Source: Mesostigma viride (lineage: Eukaryota; Streptophyta; Mesostigmatophyceae; Mesostigmatales; Mesostigmataceae). From it: 64,000 nucleotides of DNA. The stretch is taken from assembly GCA_009746045.1 (NCBI GenBank), contig RPFO01000188.1, forward strand, positions 1,435,955 through 1,499,954, given 5' to 3'. Position numbers and translations under genes: made by a program. Below, one piece after another: positions 46,610-64,000 of the stretch; position 1 is the stretch's first letter, and the number at the start of each line of letters is the position of its first letter. The notes beneath the pieces are model-generated. The model saw nothing but the letters and a program-made list of their open reading frames with translations, made no database searches and had not been told where the DNA came from.

Positions 46610-48339
46610 TTAACACGTCGTACGTCAAAACTCAGTCCTAAAAATAGGACTGAGTATGCCAACTTTGAGATCATGTAGCGGTAAGGGTAGGGGGGTACCC
46701 CATATGTTTGATATGCATCAGAGCACTCAATATCATGCTTTAATGCTTGGGCATATGCCTAAAAAATCATATGTTGACCAAATCATGTAAAATTTTGCAA
46801 GGGTGTCAACCCATGCTCGCTATTTGGCAATTTTCTGTGGAAGGACGAGTTGGGAAAATTCAATAAAATCCATATGCATGTTGAAAAAATATAGGCGTGT
46901 AAACAATATAGTTCTTGAAACATGGCAAAAAACTGGGCTCAATTTGGCCACAGCCTCTACCTGAAACTCACCAAAAACCACCAGCCCTAAGAATGGGTTT
47001 CGAGGTTGCTAGCAATGTGCAAGCATGTAAGTGCGGTCATACTACACACCACCGTGGCAACCAACCATGCCAATCAACTCATTTCCCTTCTAGCATAACA
47101 GGAAAACATACTTGCATCATCATATTGCAGTTATATTATACCTTAGTATATGTGTGAGAGCCTATGCACGCACGTAGGGAATGGGCATTGATACCTACCT
47201 ACAAAGGGTTTTATTATGAGCCTTAACCACCAATATAATGGGTAGGTTAAGCATATTTCAATTGTTTTTAACAAGAATAGAGATGGCTAACACTGTTTTG
47301 CCTTGCCATGGCATGGCCAACATACTTGCTGGCACATGATGACAGTGGTTTATCACCAAGATTCTTCACTCACCCGTATAAGCTTGAAAGCACGCTGGAT
47401 GCAGCCCATGGCCATACAATCACGCAGTATGAACGTAGCAAAAGAATAACTAACATCTATGAAGGTATTTAAACCCATACAGCGCCTAAAAAACTGCAAA
47501 AGTACACTAGGGTAAGGCAAATGCCTGGTAACATCATAAAAAATGGGGGGTTTAGAGAGGGGCAGGCAACGGTCAAGAAAGCGCATCAAGATTCGAAACT
47601 GACAGCGCCTTGCAAGCTCAAACTCATGTAAGAACATAACAAAACGATGAGGTGACGATGTTTCAGCTTTACCGTGCACGGATGGCGTTATCTTGGCCCA
47701 GGCGGTGCCCGTAAAAGTGACACTTGCGGCACACAAACCATGACATGACAGAGTGGTCGAAATAATCAAATCTTTACTGCCACTGACTTAATTCTACACA
47801 CATGCATGATAATAAGTAGAAAGAAGCATATAAACCCTTCGAACTGCACCGTAAAGTAAATTTAGTCATCAATTCCGTCAACCTGCCTGGTCGCAGTTTT
47901 TTCCAGCAAGAGCAGTGCCGACACCTGGTAAATCGCATCCCCGGGAGCTAAAAATTAGTTTGTGTCATCTTTAGGACATATAAAATCTATTTCCTGGGTT
48001 TTACCAGCTAAATCGTCCGCAAACGTAAACTGCATGCATGGGCGCAAGCCGCCATGGCTAGGTCGTGCATTTTCCGGAACTCGCGTTTCACGTGAAAAGT
48101 ACCCTTACCACCTGTACTTTGACCGTACATTTAGCCGCCCAAAGAAAATCCAAAAAAATCGCAAAAATATGTCTAAGAAAGGTCATTTCACGTAGTATTT
48201 GAATAAATTTTGAGGGAATTTTTTTGACAAACATTCCGACTTGGGCGAATTTTCTACGAAACCCAAAAACTCAGTCCTAAGAATAGGACTGAGTTGAACT
48301 CAGTCCTAAGAATAGGTGCAGTGACGAACGACGTGTTAA
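46610..48339. mobile_element. TTAA-flanked inverted-repeat element (1.7 kb)
   Basis: TTAA lies at both ends (46,610-46,613 and 48,336-48,339). Inside it the termini CACGTCGTACGTCA and TGACGAACGACGTG are inverted repeats with one mismatch. Subterminal copies of ACTCAGTCCTA in both orientations lie at 46,629-46,655 and 48,268-48,318. TTAA duplication is the hallmark of piggyBac-type transposons. No intact transposase is present; only a possible C-terminal remnant near 47.7 kb is seen. Confidence 0.65.
47669..47750 (-). pseudogene. Conserved C-terminal peptide remnant, copy 2
   Basis: Minus strand encodes FVCRKCHFYGHRLGQDNAIR followed by AR and a stop. It includes a Cys-x2-Cys pair. PiggyBac transposases end in a Cys-rich finger, which would fit the TTAA element around it, but this is inference from a very short peptide. 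Confidence 0.4.
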
Positions 48340-48594
48340 TTCATGTGTGGTTGCGCAGGCTGCATGACTCCCTAGAAATAGGATCAGCTGGCACACGTTC
48401 CCGTGTCGATCAGAGCCAAAGGTGCATCAACATGGTCGTACCTCATACTATACCAGTATGAGTAGTTGTCTCCAGTATAGTTGTCCAGATACCAGGGGTA
48501 CGTGACTGACTGAATACGTCGCACACGGGGTACCACCATGCGCGGCTACTGCATGCAAGAACTATGTATAATAGAACTTTGTAGATCATGCACT
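48340..48594. other. Short non-coding spacer between two mobile elements
   Basis: No gene seen. It lies between the TTAA element and the 5.4-kb CCGTAGTGG element. Confidence 0.5.
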
Positions 48595-48983
48595 TACCGT
48601 AGTGGTCAAAATCACTTTGCGTCTACCTACTTTGCGACCCCAAATTAACAAGGTGAAATTTAAATTAAGTTTGCGACCCAAAATGAACGCAAAGTTTTAG
48701 GGTTGCGAGCCGGTCGACTTGTTGAGGGTCAGTGGCTTGTGTCTCACTTTACTTGGCCTGCGCTGGTAGTCTCTTTCAGTTCATATAGTGCTGATGCCTG
48801 ATGGTATAGTACGTACTTCATTAAATAATGATTTATTAACTCACGCGGTCATGTTAGTGTGGATCAATCAGTGATAGTGTGAATCAGGTCTGCCTAGCTT
48901 CGTGGACCGGCGCCACCTTTGATGTACCTGGATGCAGATCGCGGCGTAGATCTCACCGGCGCCACCCTACGAACTGTTCATGC

Positions 48984-49319
48984 GATCAGTGGAGCTTGGC
49001 TCTAAGCTTCTCCCCGAGCATTCCCGCGCCCGACCAGCCCCGCTCTACGGCTGCGCGACGCCCGGGTGGTTGCCGCCCGGCTGGCGCTAGCGCAGGCTCG
49101 CCGCCGCGGGGAGGACCTGTACCCGTACCCCGTGTTGGTTCGTACGGCCATGATCAGTGGAGCTTGGCTCTAAGCTTCTCCCCGAGCATTCCCGCGCCCG
49201 ACCAGCCCCGCTCTACGGCTGCGCGACGCCCGGGTGGTTGCCGCCCGGCTGGCGCTAGCGCAGGCTCGCCGCCGCGGGGAGGACCTGTACCCGTACCCCG
49301 TGTTGGTTCGTACGGCACC
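48984..49319. repeat. 168-bp GC-rich tandem duplication
   Basis: Two nearly identical units, starting GATCAGTGGAGCTTGGCTCT at 48,984 and 49,152. In one frame each encodes a basic peptide (RLALAQARRRGEDLYPYPVL), possibly from an old LINE upstream region. Confidence 0.85.
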
Positions 49320-49745
49320 TCGGGTATGAAAATACGCCGTATTCCACGGTACTGACGCTTTCGACCGCGTACGCCGTACGATTTTCACTGTTTTTCACTT
49401 TGGACTTAAGCCGATTTTGGAGGTCGCGGACGTGTCACAAGGTGGGGAGAGGCCCAGACCTGTCAGTGGTACTGAAATTGCTGAAATTGCAGCGAGTGCA
49501 TAGCTACTTGCTAGTACACGTGTGACGGTGTGCCTTTCTACATTTTTTGACAGGATTTTTTATTGCGCGGGAGAAAAGCTGTAAGGGGACAGACAGCATA
49601 ATCATGCATGGCAGAATCATAAGGTTTAGGCACTTCCAGTCTTCCAGAAAGACGCAGAAGAGTGAAGACGCAATTAAAGCAAATAGAGGGTGCCGGGTGC
49701 GCCGGTTCATGTATTGTGCACTAGGCAATCCTCAAAGAGGCGACC

Positions 49746-50335
49746 ATGCCTAGAGTTCCAGTCGTCAAAAGGGGAGAGGAGTATCAATACCTCCACCTGA
49801 TTGACGAGGTGGAAAAGACCGTGAGTGGGGAAAACGTGGTAGTCGGCCAGAGGTGGCCAGGCGTGCAAGCTGTGCGATTACAAGTTCGGTAGGCCTGGCA
49901 ACTTTTTCAAGGATCGCGCTGTCGGCCATCTCGGCCACATCCCCAACAAGGGAGCCACATTTTGCTAGCAGTCTAGGAATGTAGAAGGCCTGATCGGGAG
50001 GCTTCAGGCGGCTGAGGCAGCCCGGTTGGAAAAGAAGGAGCAGAGGCAGTGCTCGGTGCCCGCGTTGCCAAGGCCCTTCTGCCTGCCGCTGCCCCGGGTG
50101 CTGGCCCTTGTGGCTCTGGCAAGGCAGTGCAGAAGACGATTCCACAGTGCTTTTCCAATGCGCAGCTCCAGGAAGTCCGCCTTGCCCAGGCCTCTTTCTT
50201 TATGAGAATGGCATTCCGTTTCACGTCGCCGCCAGCGCCTCGTACAAGAACATGATCGCGGCAGTGGCAAAGTATGTACCTGCCGCAGCAGTGAAGGTCA
50301 ATTCTGGGTTCATTGCCAATGATTTTATTTTTTAG
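49746..50335 (+). pseudogene. hAT transposase N-terminal relic (BED finger and start of DUF659-like region)
   Basis: Begins MPRVPVVKRGEEYQYLHLID. After a frameshift come ACKLCDYKFGRPGNFFKDRA and HLGHIPNKGATFC, the Cys-x2-Cys/His/His/Cys layout of a BED finger. A stop and another shift follow, then FLYENGIPFHVAASASYKNM, close to the conserved block that opens the DUF659 region in plant hAT proteins. It ends at a stop at 50,335. At least two frameshifts and one internal stop show that it is inactive. Confidence 0.6.
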
Positions 50336-50339
50336 GGAT

Positions 50340-50885
50340 TTGTGGCATGCACTTGTTGTCATTGTGCAGCGAAGCTGCCATCTATACATAGTGCTATGAC
50401 ATCCTCTGCATCGAGGCTGCCAGAGCTCTGGGTGCATTATACCATTCAATAATGTATTATGTTGTCAATGATGCATTGTAATAAAAGAGACCGGTGTTAG
50501 ATGGTCAATAGTTTGCATGTCCACAATATACCAAAGAGACAACCATATACAAATGTACTTGAAGGATGCATTGCAATGTCGATCTAAGTGTGGCAGGTGG
50601 CAAGTCACTGCCATTATGCTCATTAATGGATAGCAGAGAGCGTAGTACATAGTAACATTTGTTGGCTGTGCACAGGGCCACACATCCTTAGAATACCCCG
50701 TACTTTAAGCCTTGGCCTCAATAATACCCCGTACTTTTTTACCACAATTTCAAAAATACCCCGTATGCCGTACTGCGTTTTTTTTCGCGTATTAACTTTA
50801 ACGCTTATTAAAAATTTTTGACCCCTCGCAAAAATATCTGTATTTTTACAGTACGCAAGGGTTTTACCGAGTACCCGGTACTGCC
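50340..50885. other. Non-coding stretch
   Basis: No gene recognised. ATACCCCGTACTTT-type repeats lie at 50,692-50,775, and GTAC/CGTA-rich sequence continues to 50,900. Confidence 0.5.
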
Positions 50886-53214
50886 GTACAGACCAACACG
50901 GCCCGTACCAGGAACGGCTTACTCAAGCATATACTGCCGCACATACCGAGGAGGTGGAGACACTTGCCGCAGAAATCAATCGCCACACGGCCGCCAACCA
51001 GCACAAGGCGGCCTGGCGCTCTCTCGACCGTCTCACCGGACGGCGGGAAACGCAACGGGCTGACATCCCGGGCGCCCCCAGTGAACGCCTTGAGATTTGG
51101 TTCAGCTCCCAGGCCAAACTATCGGGGGCCCCTGGCCCGCCCCCACCGCTTGACCCCGCTGCAGCTGCACGCCTTGCGGCCAGCCGAGGCGGCCCCATTG
51201 AGCCCCCGCAGGCGCCCACCAGCGAGACGGACTACCTGGTCCCACCGCTCTCCGGCCCCCTGGTGGACGGCCCCCACGACGAGTGGACTCCCAATGCAGG
51301 AATGGGCTGCTGCCATCTCCACCCTCTGCAATGATATGCTGCCATGAGAGTGGACAATATTTCACCGGAGGTGGTTAAGATGCCTGAGCTTGAGCCTTTC
51401 CTCCAGGGTGTTTGCAACCGCGCGCATTCTACGAGATGGCCTTCCCCCGCCGAGGTATTGGAAGACCGCTGTCCGGGTCATGCTCTACAAGGGCAAGGGG
51501 TCCGCCGCGGATACCGGCAACTACCGCGGTGTATGCCTCCAAAGCTGCGTGCTGAAAGTCTTCATGCGTCTCCTGCTGAACCGCATGCGCGCCAGCCTCG
51601 ATCCCCACCTAGGTGAGTCCCAGATGGGCCTCCGTGTTGGTCGCAATTGTGTTATGGTCACCATTACCGCGCGTCGCCTGATCGAGGAAGTGGGCCGCCT
51701 GGCCCCCGGCCTCTAGCCATTGCTATTGATCTTCGTGGATTACACCAAGGCATTCGATACGGTTCTATGGGACGCCCTGTGGGTGGTCCTTCACCTACAT
51801 TCCGTGTCCCATCGTACATCGTTGAGATCATCCGCCACATTCTATGAAGGGTCCCAAGCCCAGGTCCGTACCGCCGACGGCGTCACTCTGGCGTTCCCCC
51901 TGCACACTGGGGTGTGGCAGGGCTGTGTGCTCTCCCCATATCTATTCATCATTATGGTGGACTATATTATGTGGCGTGCACAAGCCCGCTTCGCCCGGGT
52001 GGAGGGGCGCCCGCCGGGGATCGAGGTCACTGAGTACGCCGCCTACGGCGGGGTTGACCCACCCTACCGCCTGAGTGATCTGATCTACGCTGATGACACG
52101 ACGCTCGTGGAAACCCCGGAGTCAGCCCAACTCTGGCTAGACAGCTTATCACTGGAAGCGCGGGCGGTGGGGCTTATGATCAGCAAGAAAACGGAGCTCA
52201 TGGCCATCGGCTTCCCTGCTGGGATAGCCCCACCCACCCTCCTCTTGCTGGACGGCAGCCCCGTCCCCCCGGCGACTCGCTTCAAGCTCCTTGGCAGCTG
52301 GCTTCCCTCCACGGCCGACAACATCAACAACCGCATTGGCCAGGCCTGGGCGGCCCTCCGCCGCCTCGACAGGTTCTGGACCTGCCGCTACCTGAGTGAG
52401 CGAGCGCATTCTGTTCAAGGCCCTTGTCCTCAGCATCCTCCTTTACGGCTGCGAGGCGTGGACCCTGGACCAGGCGCTGAGCCAGCAGCTTGACGGCACC
52501 GTCACTACTGGAATGCTCCGTCATATCCTCGGCGTCCGCTACCAAGAACGCCGCACCCGGGCCGAGCTCTACTGCGAGCTCTCTCTTGTCACCCATACCA
52601 TCCGACACCGCCACCTCCTCTTTGCCGGCCATCTTGCCCGCACAGACCAGGTGAATACCGATGTGGGCCCTGCCGGGGGGCTTAAGACGGGCCAACCAGG
52701 TAGACACCTCCTCCTATGGCAGGGTCCCCTTGTCCCATCGCAACCCACTGGCAAACTTGCGCGCGCCCAGCATGCTGGCCGCGCGGCGCGACCCGGACCT
52801 ATGTGACACCGGCATCTGCTTGAAGATGCAGGGCTTCTGGGACTATCCGTACTCCGCGCCCGCATGATTGACAAGGAGAAATGGGCTGCCATCTGCGATA
52901 AGTGCTCATGCACCTTCCTGAGGGGTATGCTCCTGTTTTCTCCCCACGGGCCCCGCGGCTCGTTGCTAGCCAGGGTAGAAGTCCGCAGGTGGAGGTTTTT
53001 GGCCCTGAGGATAGCCGCTACACTACCGCCTCGTCTGCCATTACAGTATAGGACAGCTCGGATGAGGATTACATCCCCATCTAGTGCTTAATGGTTGGGG
53101 AATGATGCAGACGATATTTGTTTAAACTTTTGTGTAATTATTTTTTCCGATGAGATTAGCATTAAGTACTCCGTGGCATGCCTTTGCGCATGACACGCAA
53201 GTACTTACTTACTT
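50886..53214 (+). pseudogene. LINE (non-LTR) reverse-transcriptase relic
   Basis: Several shifted plus-strand frames give, in order: a pre-RT linker (ETLAAEINRHTAANQHKAAW), NISPEVVKMPELEPFLQGVC, the RT blocks VRVMLYKGKGSAADTGNYRG and IFVDYTKAFDTV, GVWQGCVLSPYLF, the catalytic YADDTTLVE (about 52,087), KLLGSWL, and the post-RT region ILLYGCEAWTLDQALSQQL with HLLFAGHLAR. At least three frameshifts (near 51,335-51,390, 51,715 and 52,400) inactivate it. No endonuclease domain is seen upstream. The 3' end runs into a short (ACTT)n tail at 53,202-53,215, typical of non-LTR elements. Confidence 0.75.
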
Positions 53215-53215
53215 A

Positions 53216-53688
53216 CCGTAGTGGCTGAAATCACATTGCGAATTAATCTTTTCGAATGACCCCCCGAAAAGTGCTAAAATAATACTTCAATTTACCCCGT
53301 AAAGTATGAAAAACGGAAGGCGCTACACCTGTTTCTGGCTGCAGGACGCGGCGCAGCTAGATGAAGTGGAGCGCCGCGCTTGCCGCGCCGCGCCGCGTCG
53401 CGCCAGATTGAGAACGCGTTCAATTAGGGGCCCTGTTAGCACTGATTAGGGCCTTATGTCGTACTGGTACTCACTTAATTGTCAGATAGGAACTGCGCTT
53501 GGTGGGTAATTAATCAACTTGATAGGTTAGAATCCAAGTCAGACACTGAACTAGGTGCCCTAATATAAACAAGCTCCCGGGCTCGAAGTTTACCTAACCC
53601 GGGCTGAACTTTCCCCGTAAAGTGTCAAAACCATGCAAAAAAACCCTCGAAAAATTATTAATTCGCAATGTGATTTCAGCCACTACGG
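53216..53688. mobile_element. 473-bp MITE, CCGTAGTGGCTG variant
   Basis: Perfect 32-bp terminal inverted repeats beginning CCGTAGTGGCTGAAATCACA, flanked by TA on both sides. The interior includes ACCCCGTAAAGT repeats near both ends and a GCGCCGCGCCGCG patch. It is a relative of the 5.4-kb element. No coding capacity. Confidence 0.85.
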
Positions 53689-53831
53689 TAGTGCGGAGCC
53701 TTGGAGCATCAGCCCTAGGGATGACTGGATCTGTAGTTTACACCCTACCCTTGCAGGCAGTAGCCCAGAATGTATTGAAAGCCATATGTATGCCCTTTCT
53801 ACCTTGAAACCTTTCGAATGACAGGGCGCGA

Positions 53832-54001
53832 AAATTGTGGCGCGGCGCGTTCGCTAGCCAAGCTGGGCTCTAAAGGCCCGGCGCGGCCGGGCGCGGCGCG
53901 GTGGCTTTTGAACTTTGCGACCCAAAATGAAGCCCATTAATAGCAGTTTGCGAGGTCGATTCGCAAAGTAGTTAGACGCAAAGTGATTTTGACCACTACG
54001 G
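53832..54001. repeat. Right arm of the 5.4-kb element
   Basis: Inverse match to 44,373-44,520, including GCCCATTAATAGCAGTTTGC and the GGCCCGGCGCGGCC patch. The GC patch has diverged more than its surroundings. Confidence 0.75.
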
Positions 54002-54111
54002 TAATAATGGTCAAGTGCCTGTATTATCTATGGATAATCTACAAGCGGGCTATAGCCTACGTAAGGACTGGTATAAAGCACCCCCCAAGTATCTCAGGTA
54101 AAAAATGACGG

Positions 54112-62965
<8,854 letters not shown>

Positions 62966-63577
62966 GGTGCACCACTTCCTCTGTGGTCGGGGAAAAGCCA
63001 AATTTCCGCCCTGTTGCCCTCTAACCGGTGAGGATCGTCTCAATTGCCCCAAAATTGGACGGGGGAGATGGCTTCCCTTTCCCTCGCTTGATTCCTAGTG
63101 CTGCAGCATAATAAAAATTGCCGGTAAATGTGTCACACGCGCGCTCGAACCGTCGAACGTCACCACCTGGCAACCCGCAACAGCGTCGATGCGCTGTGTC
63201 AGACGCTAGAAGCTGAAACATGATTCTGAATATTCCGTTACCGTAAGTTACTGTGAACAAACTGGGTAGTTGGCTGCTTGGATTGGGTTTTGCCATTGGT
63301 GGTTTTATCTAATATCAGATACCAAGGGTGTTGAAAGTCGGAGTTGATGCCTTTGTCGGCATGCCATGTGGGATGAACTTAAGACGGGGAGAGCGAAGGG
63401 CAGCAGCGCCCCGCACGCAGGCGTGCGCAGTCAATTTCACGAACACGAAGGTTCAGGTGACGCTGGCCGACTTGGGTTATCGTACCAAAGCGAGGGGAGG
63501 CGTTCGGGACTAAATTGTTTTGTTCCGGATAACGGCGGGGCAACTGCGTCTCCCTCGTCTAGCCCAGGTTTACTGAA
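62966..63577. promoter_or_regulatory. Shared upstream region of two divergent genes
   Basis: 612 bp between the isocitrate dehydrogenase start (minus) and the seryl-tRNA synthetase start (plus). A bidirectional promoter is likely from the arrangement. I cannot point to a convincing TATA box, and transcription start sites are not determinable. Confidence 0.5.
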
Positions 63578-63928
63578 ATGCTGGACATTAATCTTTTCCG
63601 AGCGGAAAAGGGTGGAAACCCCGATATCGTCAGGGAGTCGCAGCGGAGACGCCATAAAGATGTCACGCTGGTCGACAAGGTGGTCGAGCTAGACAAACAG
63701 TGGAGAGAAAGTAAGCTCAAAACGGGTGTAGTTCAGTACAAATACGTTAAGGGATTATCCTGTCCTACGTCTACGTAATGATGGCGGCAACACTAGCTTT
63801 GTGCATCTAACCATAGGTCTGGCCACTCTTTTATGTTCATTGTTATGTGGGATGCAGGCCGCTTCAGGCTTGACAAGTTGAATCAAGAGTTCAACCGCTT
63901 GAACAAGGAAATTGGCAATTTGAAGAAG
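63578..63928 (+). CDS. SARS1: Seryl-tRNA synthetase, cytosolic (N-terminal exons, runs off the window)
   Basis: Exon 1 63578-63710 (133 nt) and exon 2 63858-63928 (71 nt), joined in phase 1 with GT-AG borders; a further GT at 63,929 leads to exons beyond the window. The start MLDINLFRAEKGGNPDIVRE matches the canonical N-terminus of eukaryotic cytosolic SerRS. Exon 2 continues the first helix of the tRNA-binding coiled-coil arm (RLDKLNQEFNRLNKEIG). The enzyme charges tRNA-Ser (and tRNA-Sec where present) in the cytosol. The pattern is closer to plant and yeast enzymes than to animal ones. The class II catalytic domain is not visible here. Confidence 0.92.
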
Positions 63929-64000
63929 GTAGGAGCGAATGCTGCAATGCTAATGCTGACCTTGATTTGCAGTGTTGTAATGCGGCAGGCATTTTCGTAA

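Larger units (their letters stand above)
48595..54003. mobile_element. 5.4-kb inverted-repeat element, CCGTAGTGG family
   Basis: Both ends carry a 41-bp terminal inverted repeat with one mismatch, beginning CCGTAGTGGTCAAAATCACT (48,597 onward, and inverse ending at 54,001). Each is flanked by TA. Subterminal regions are rich in TTTGCGACC-type strings. The interior holds a GC-rich 168-bp tandem repeat, a hAT-like relic, a LINE reverse-transcriptase relic and a nested relative (53,216-53,688). No intact transposase was found, so the family assignment is open; TA duplication would suit Tc1/mariner-like or similar elements. Confidence 0.65.

Noticed and set aside
62966..63052. Upstream in-frame ATG as the dehydrogenase start
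   Set aside because: It would add 29 residues before a clear presequence. The downstream ATG has the better context (ACCATGG).

Overview
The window looks like nuclear DNA of a eukaryote, most likely a green alga or a related protist. The evidence is spliced genes with GT-AG introns, two housekeeping genes (NAD-isocitrate dehydrogenase and a plant/yeast-like seryl-tRNA synthetase), a plastid-type tRNA-Ser fragment, and several classes of eukaryotic transposon. The species cannot be fixed from the sequence. True coding content is confined to the right end; the rest is repeat.

Layout. (1) 1-17,498: one continuous minisatellite of about 40-bp units (roughly 437 copies) with higher-order structure. 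It ends in CA-rich microsatellites, a truncated tRNA-Ser-like sequence and a short TGTAGGG (telomere-like) tract. (2) 17,950-19,270: AT-balanced DNA with 153-bp tandem repeats carrying the palindrome CCAACGGCCGTTGG. (3) 19,276-39,017: a 19.7-kb composite of a Ty1/copia-like LTR retrotransposon, bounded by two apparently identical 649-bp LTRs and a 5-bp target duplication (CGAAC). Inside it lie a 1,616-bp integrase-only element with inverted termini (24,876-26,491) and an inverted, circularly permuted second copy of the retrotransposon (27,442-36,037). (4) 39,023-54,003: a transposon graveyard. It holds hAT-type BED-finger relics, LINE ORF1-like and reverse-transcriptase relics, a TTAA-flanked inverted-repeat element, and a TIR family beginning CCGTAGTGG with one 5.4-kb member and shorter relatives. 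(5) 54,112-62,965 (minus): a seven-exon gene for the regulatory-type subunit of mitochondrial NAD-isocitrate dehydrogenase. Its introns contain a 740-bp (CT)n tract and repeated copies of exon edges. (6) 63,578-end (plus): the first two exons of cytosolic seryl-tRNA synthetase, divergently arranged with the dehydrogenase gene.

The retrotransposon is unusual in several ways. An extra ORF lies upstream of gag. Gag and pol share one frame, separated only by a TGA followed by CTAG. A retropepsin-like domain lies between integrase and reverse transcriptase rather than before integrase. The LTRs end in AGTTAGC/GCTAACT rather than TG/CA. The nested 1.6-kb element has nearly the same termini (AGTTAGG/CCTAACT), the same 5-bp target duplication size, and an integrase recognisably related to that of its host, with its DDE residues kept. 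It is the best candidate here for a little-described system: a retroelement-type integrase that may mobilise a DNA-transposon-like unit. The second strong signal is in the dehydrogenase gene, where five introns carry tandem or nearby copies of the adjoining exon edge including the splice site.
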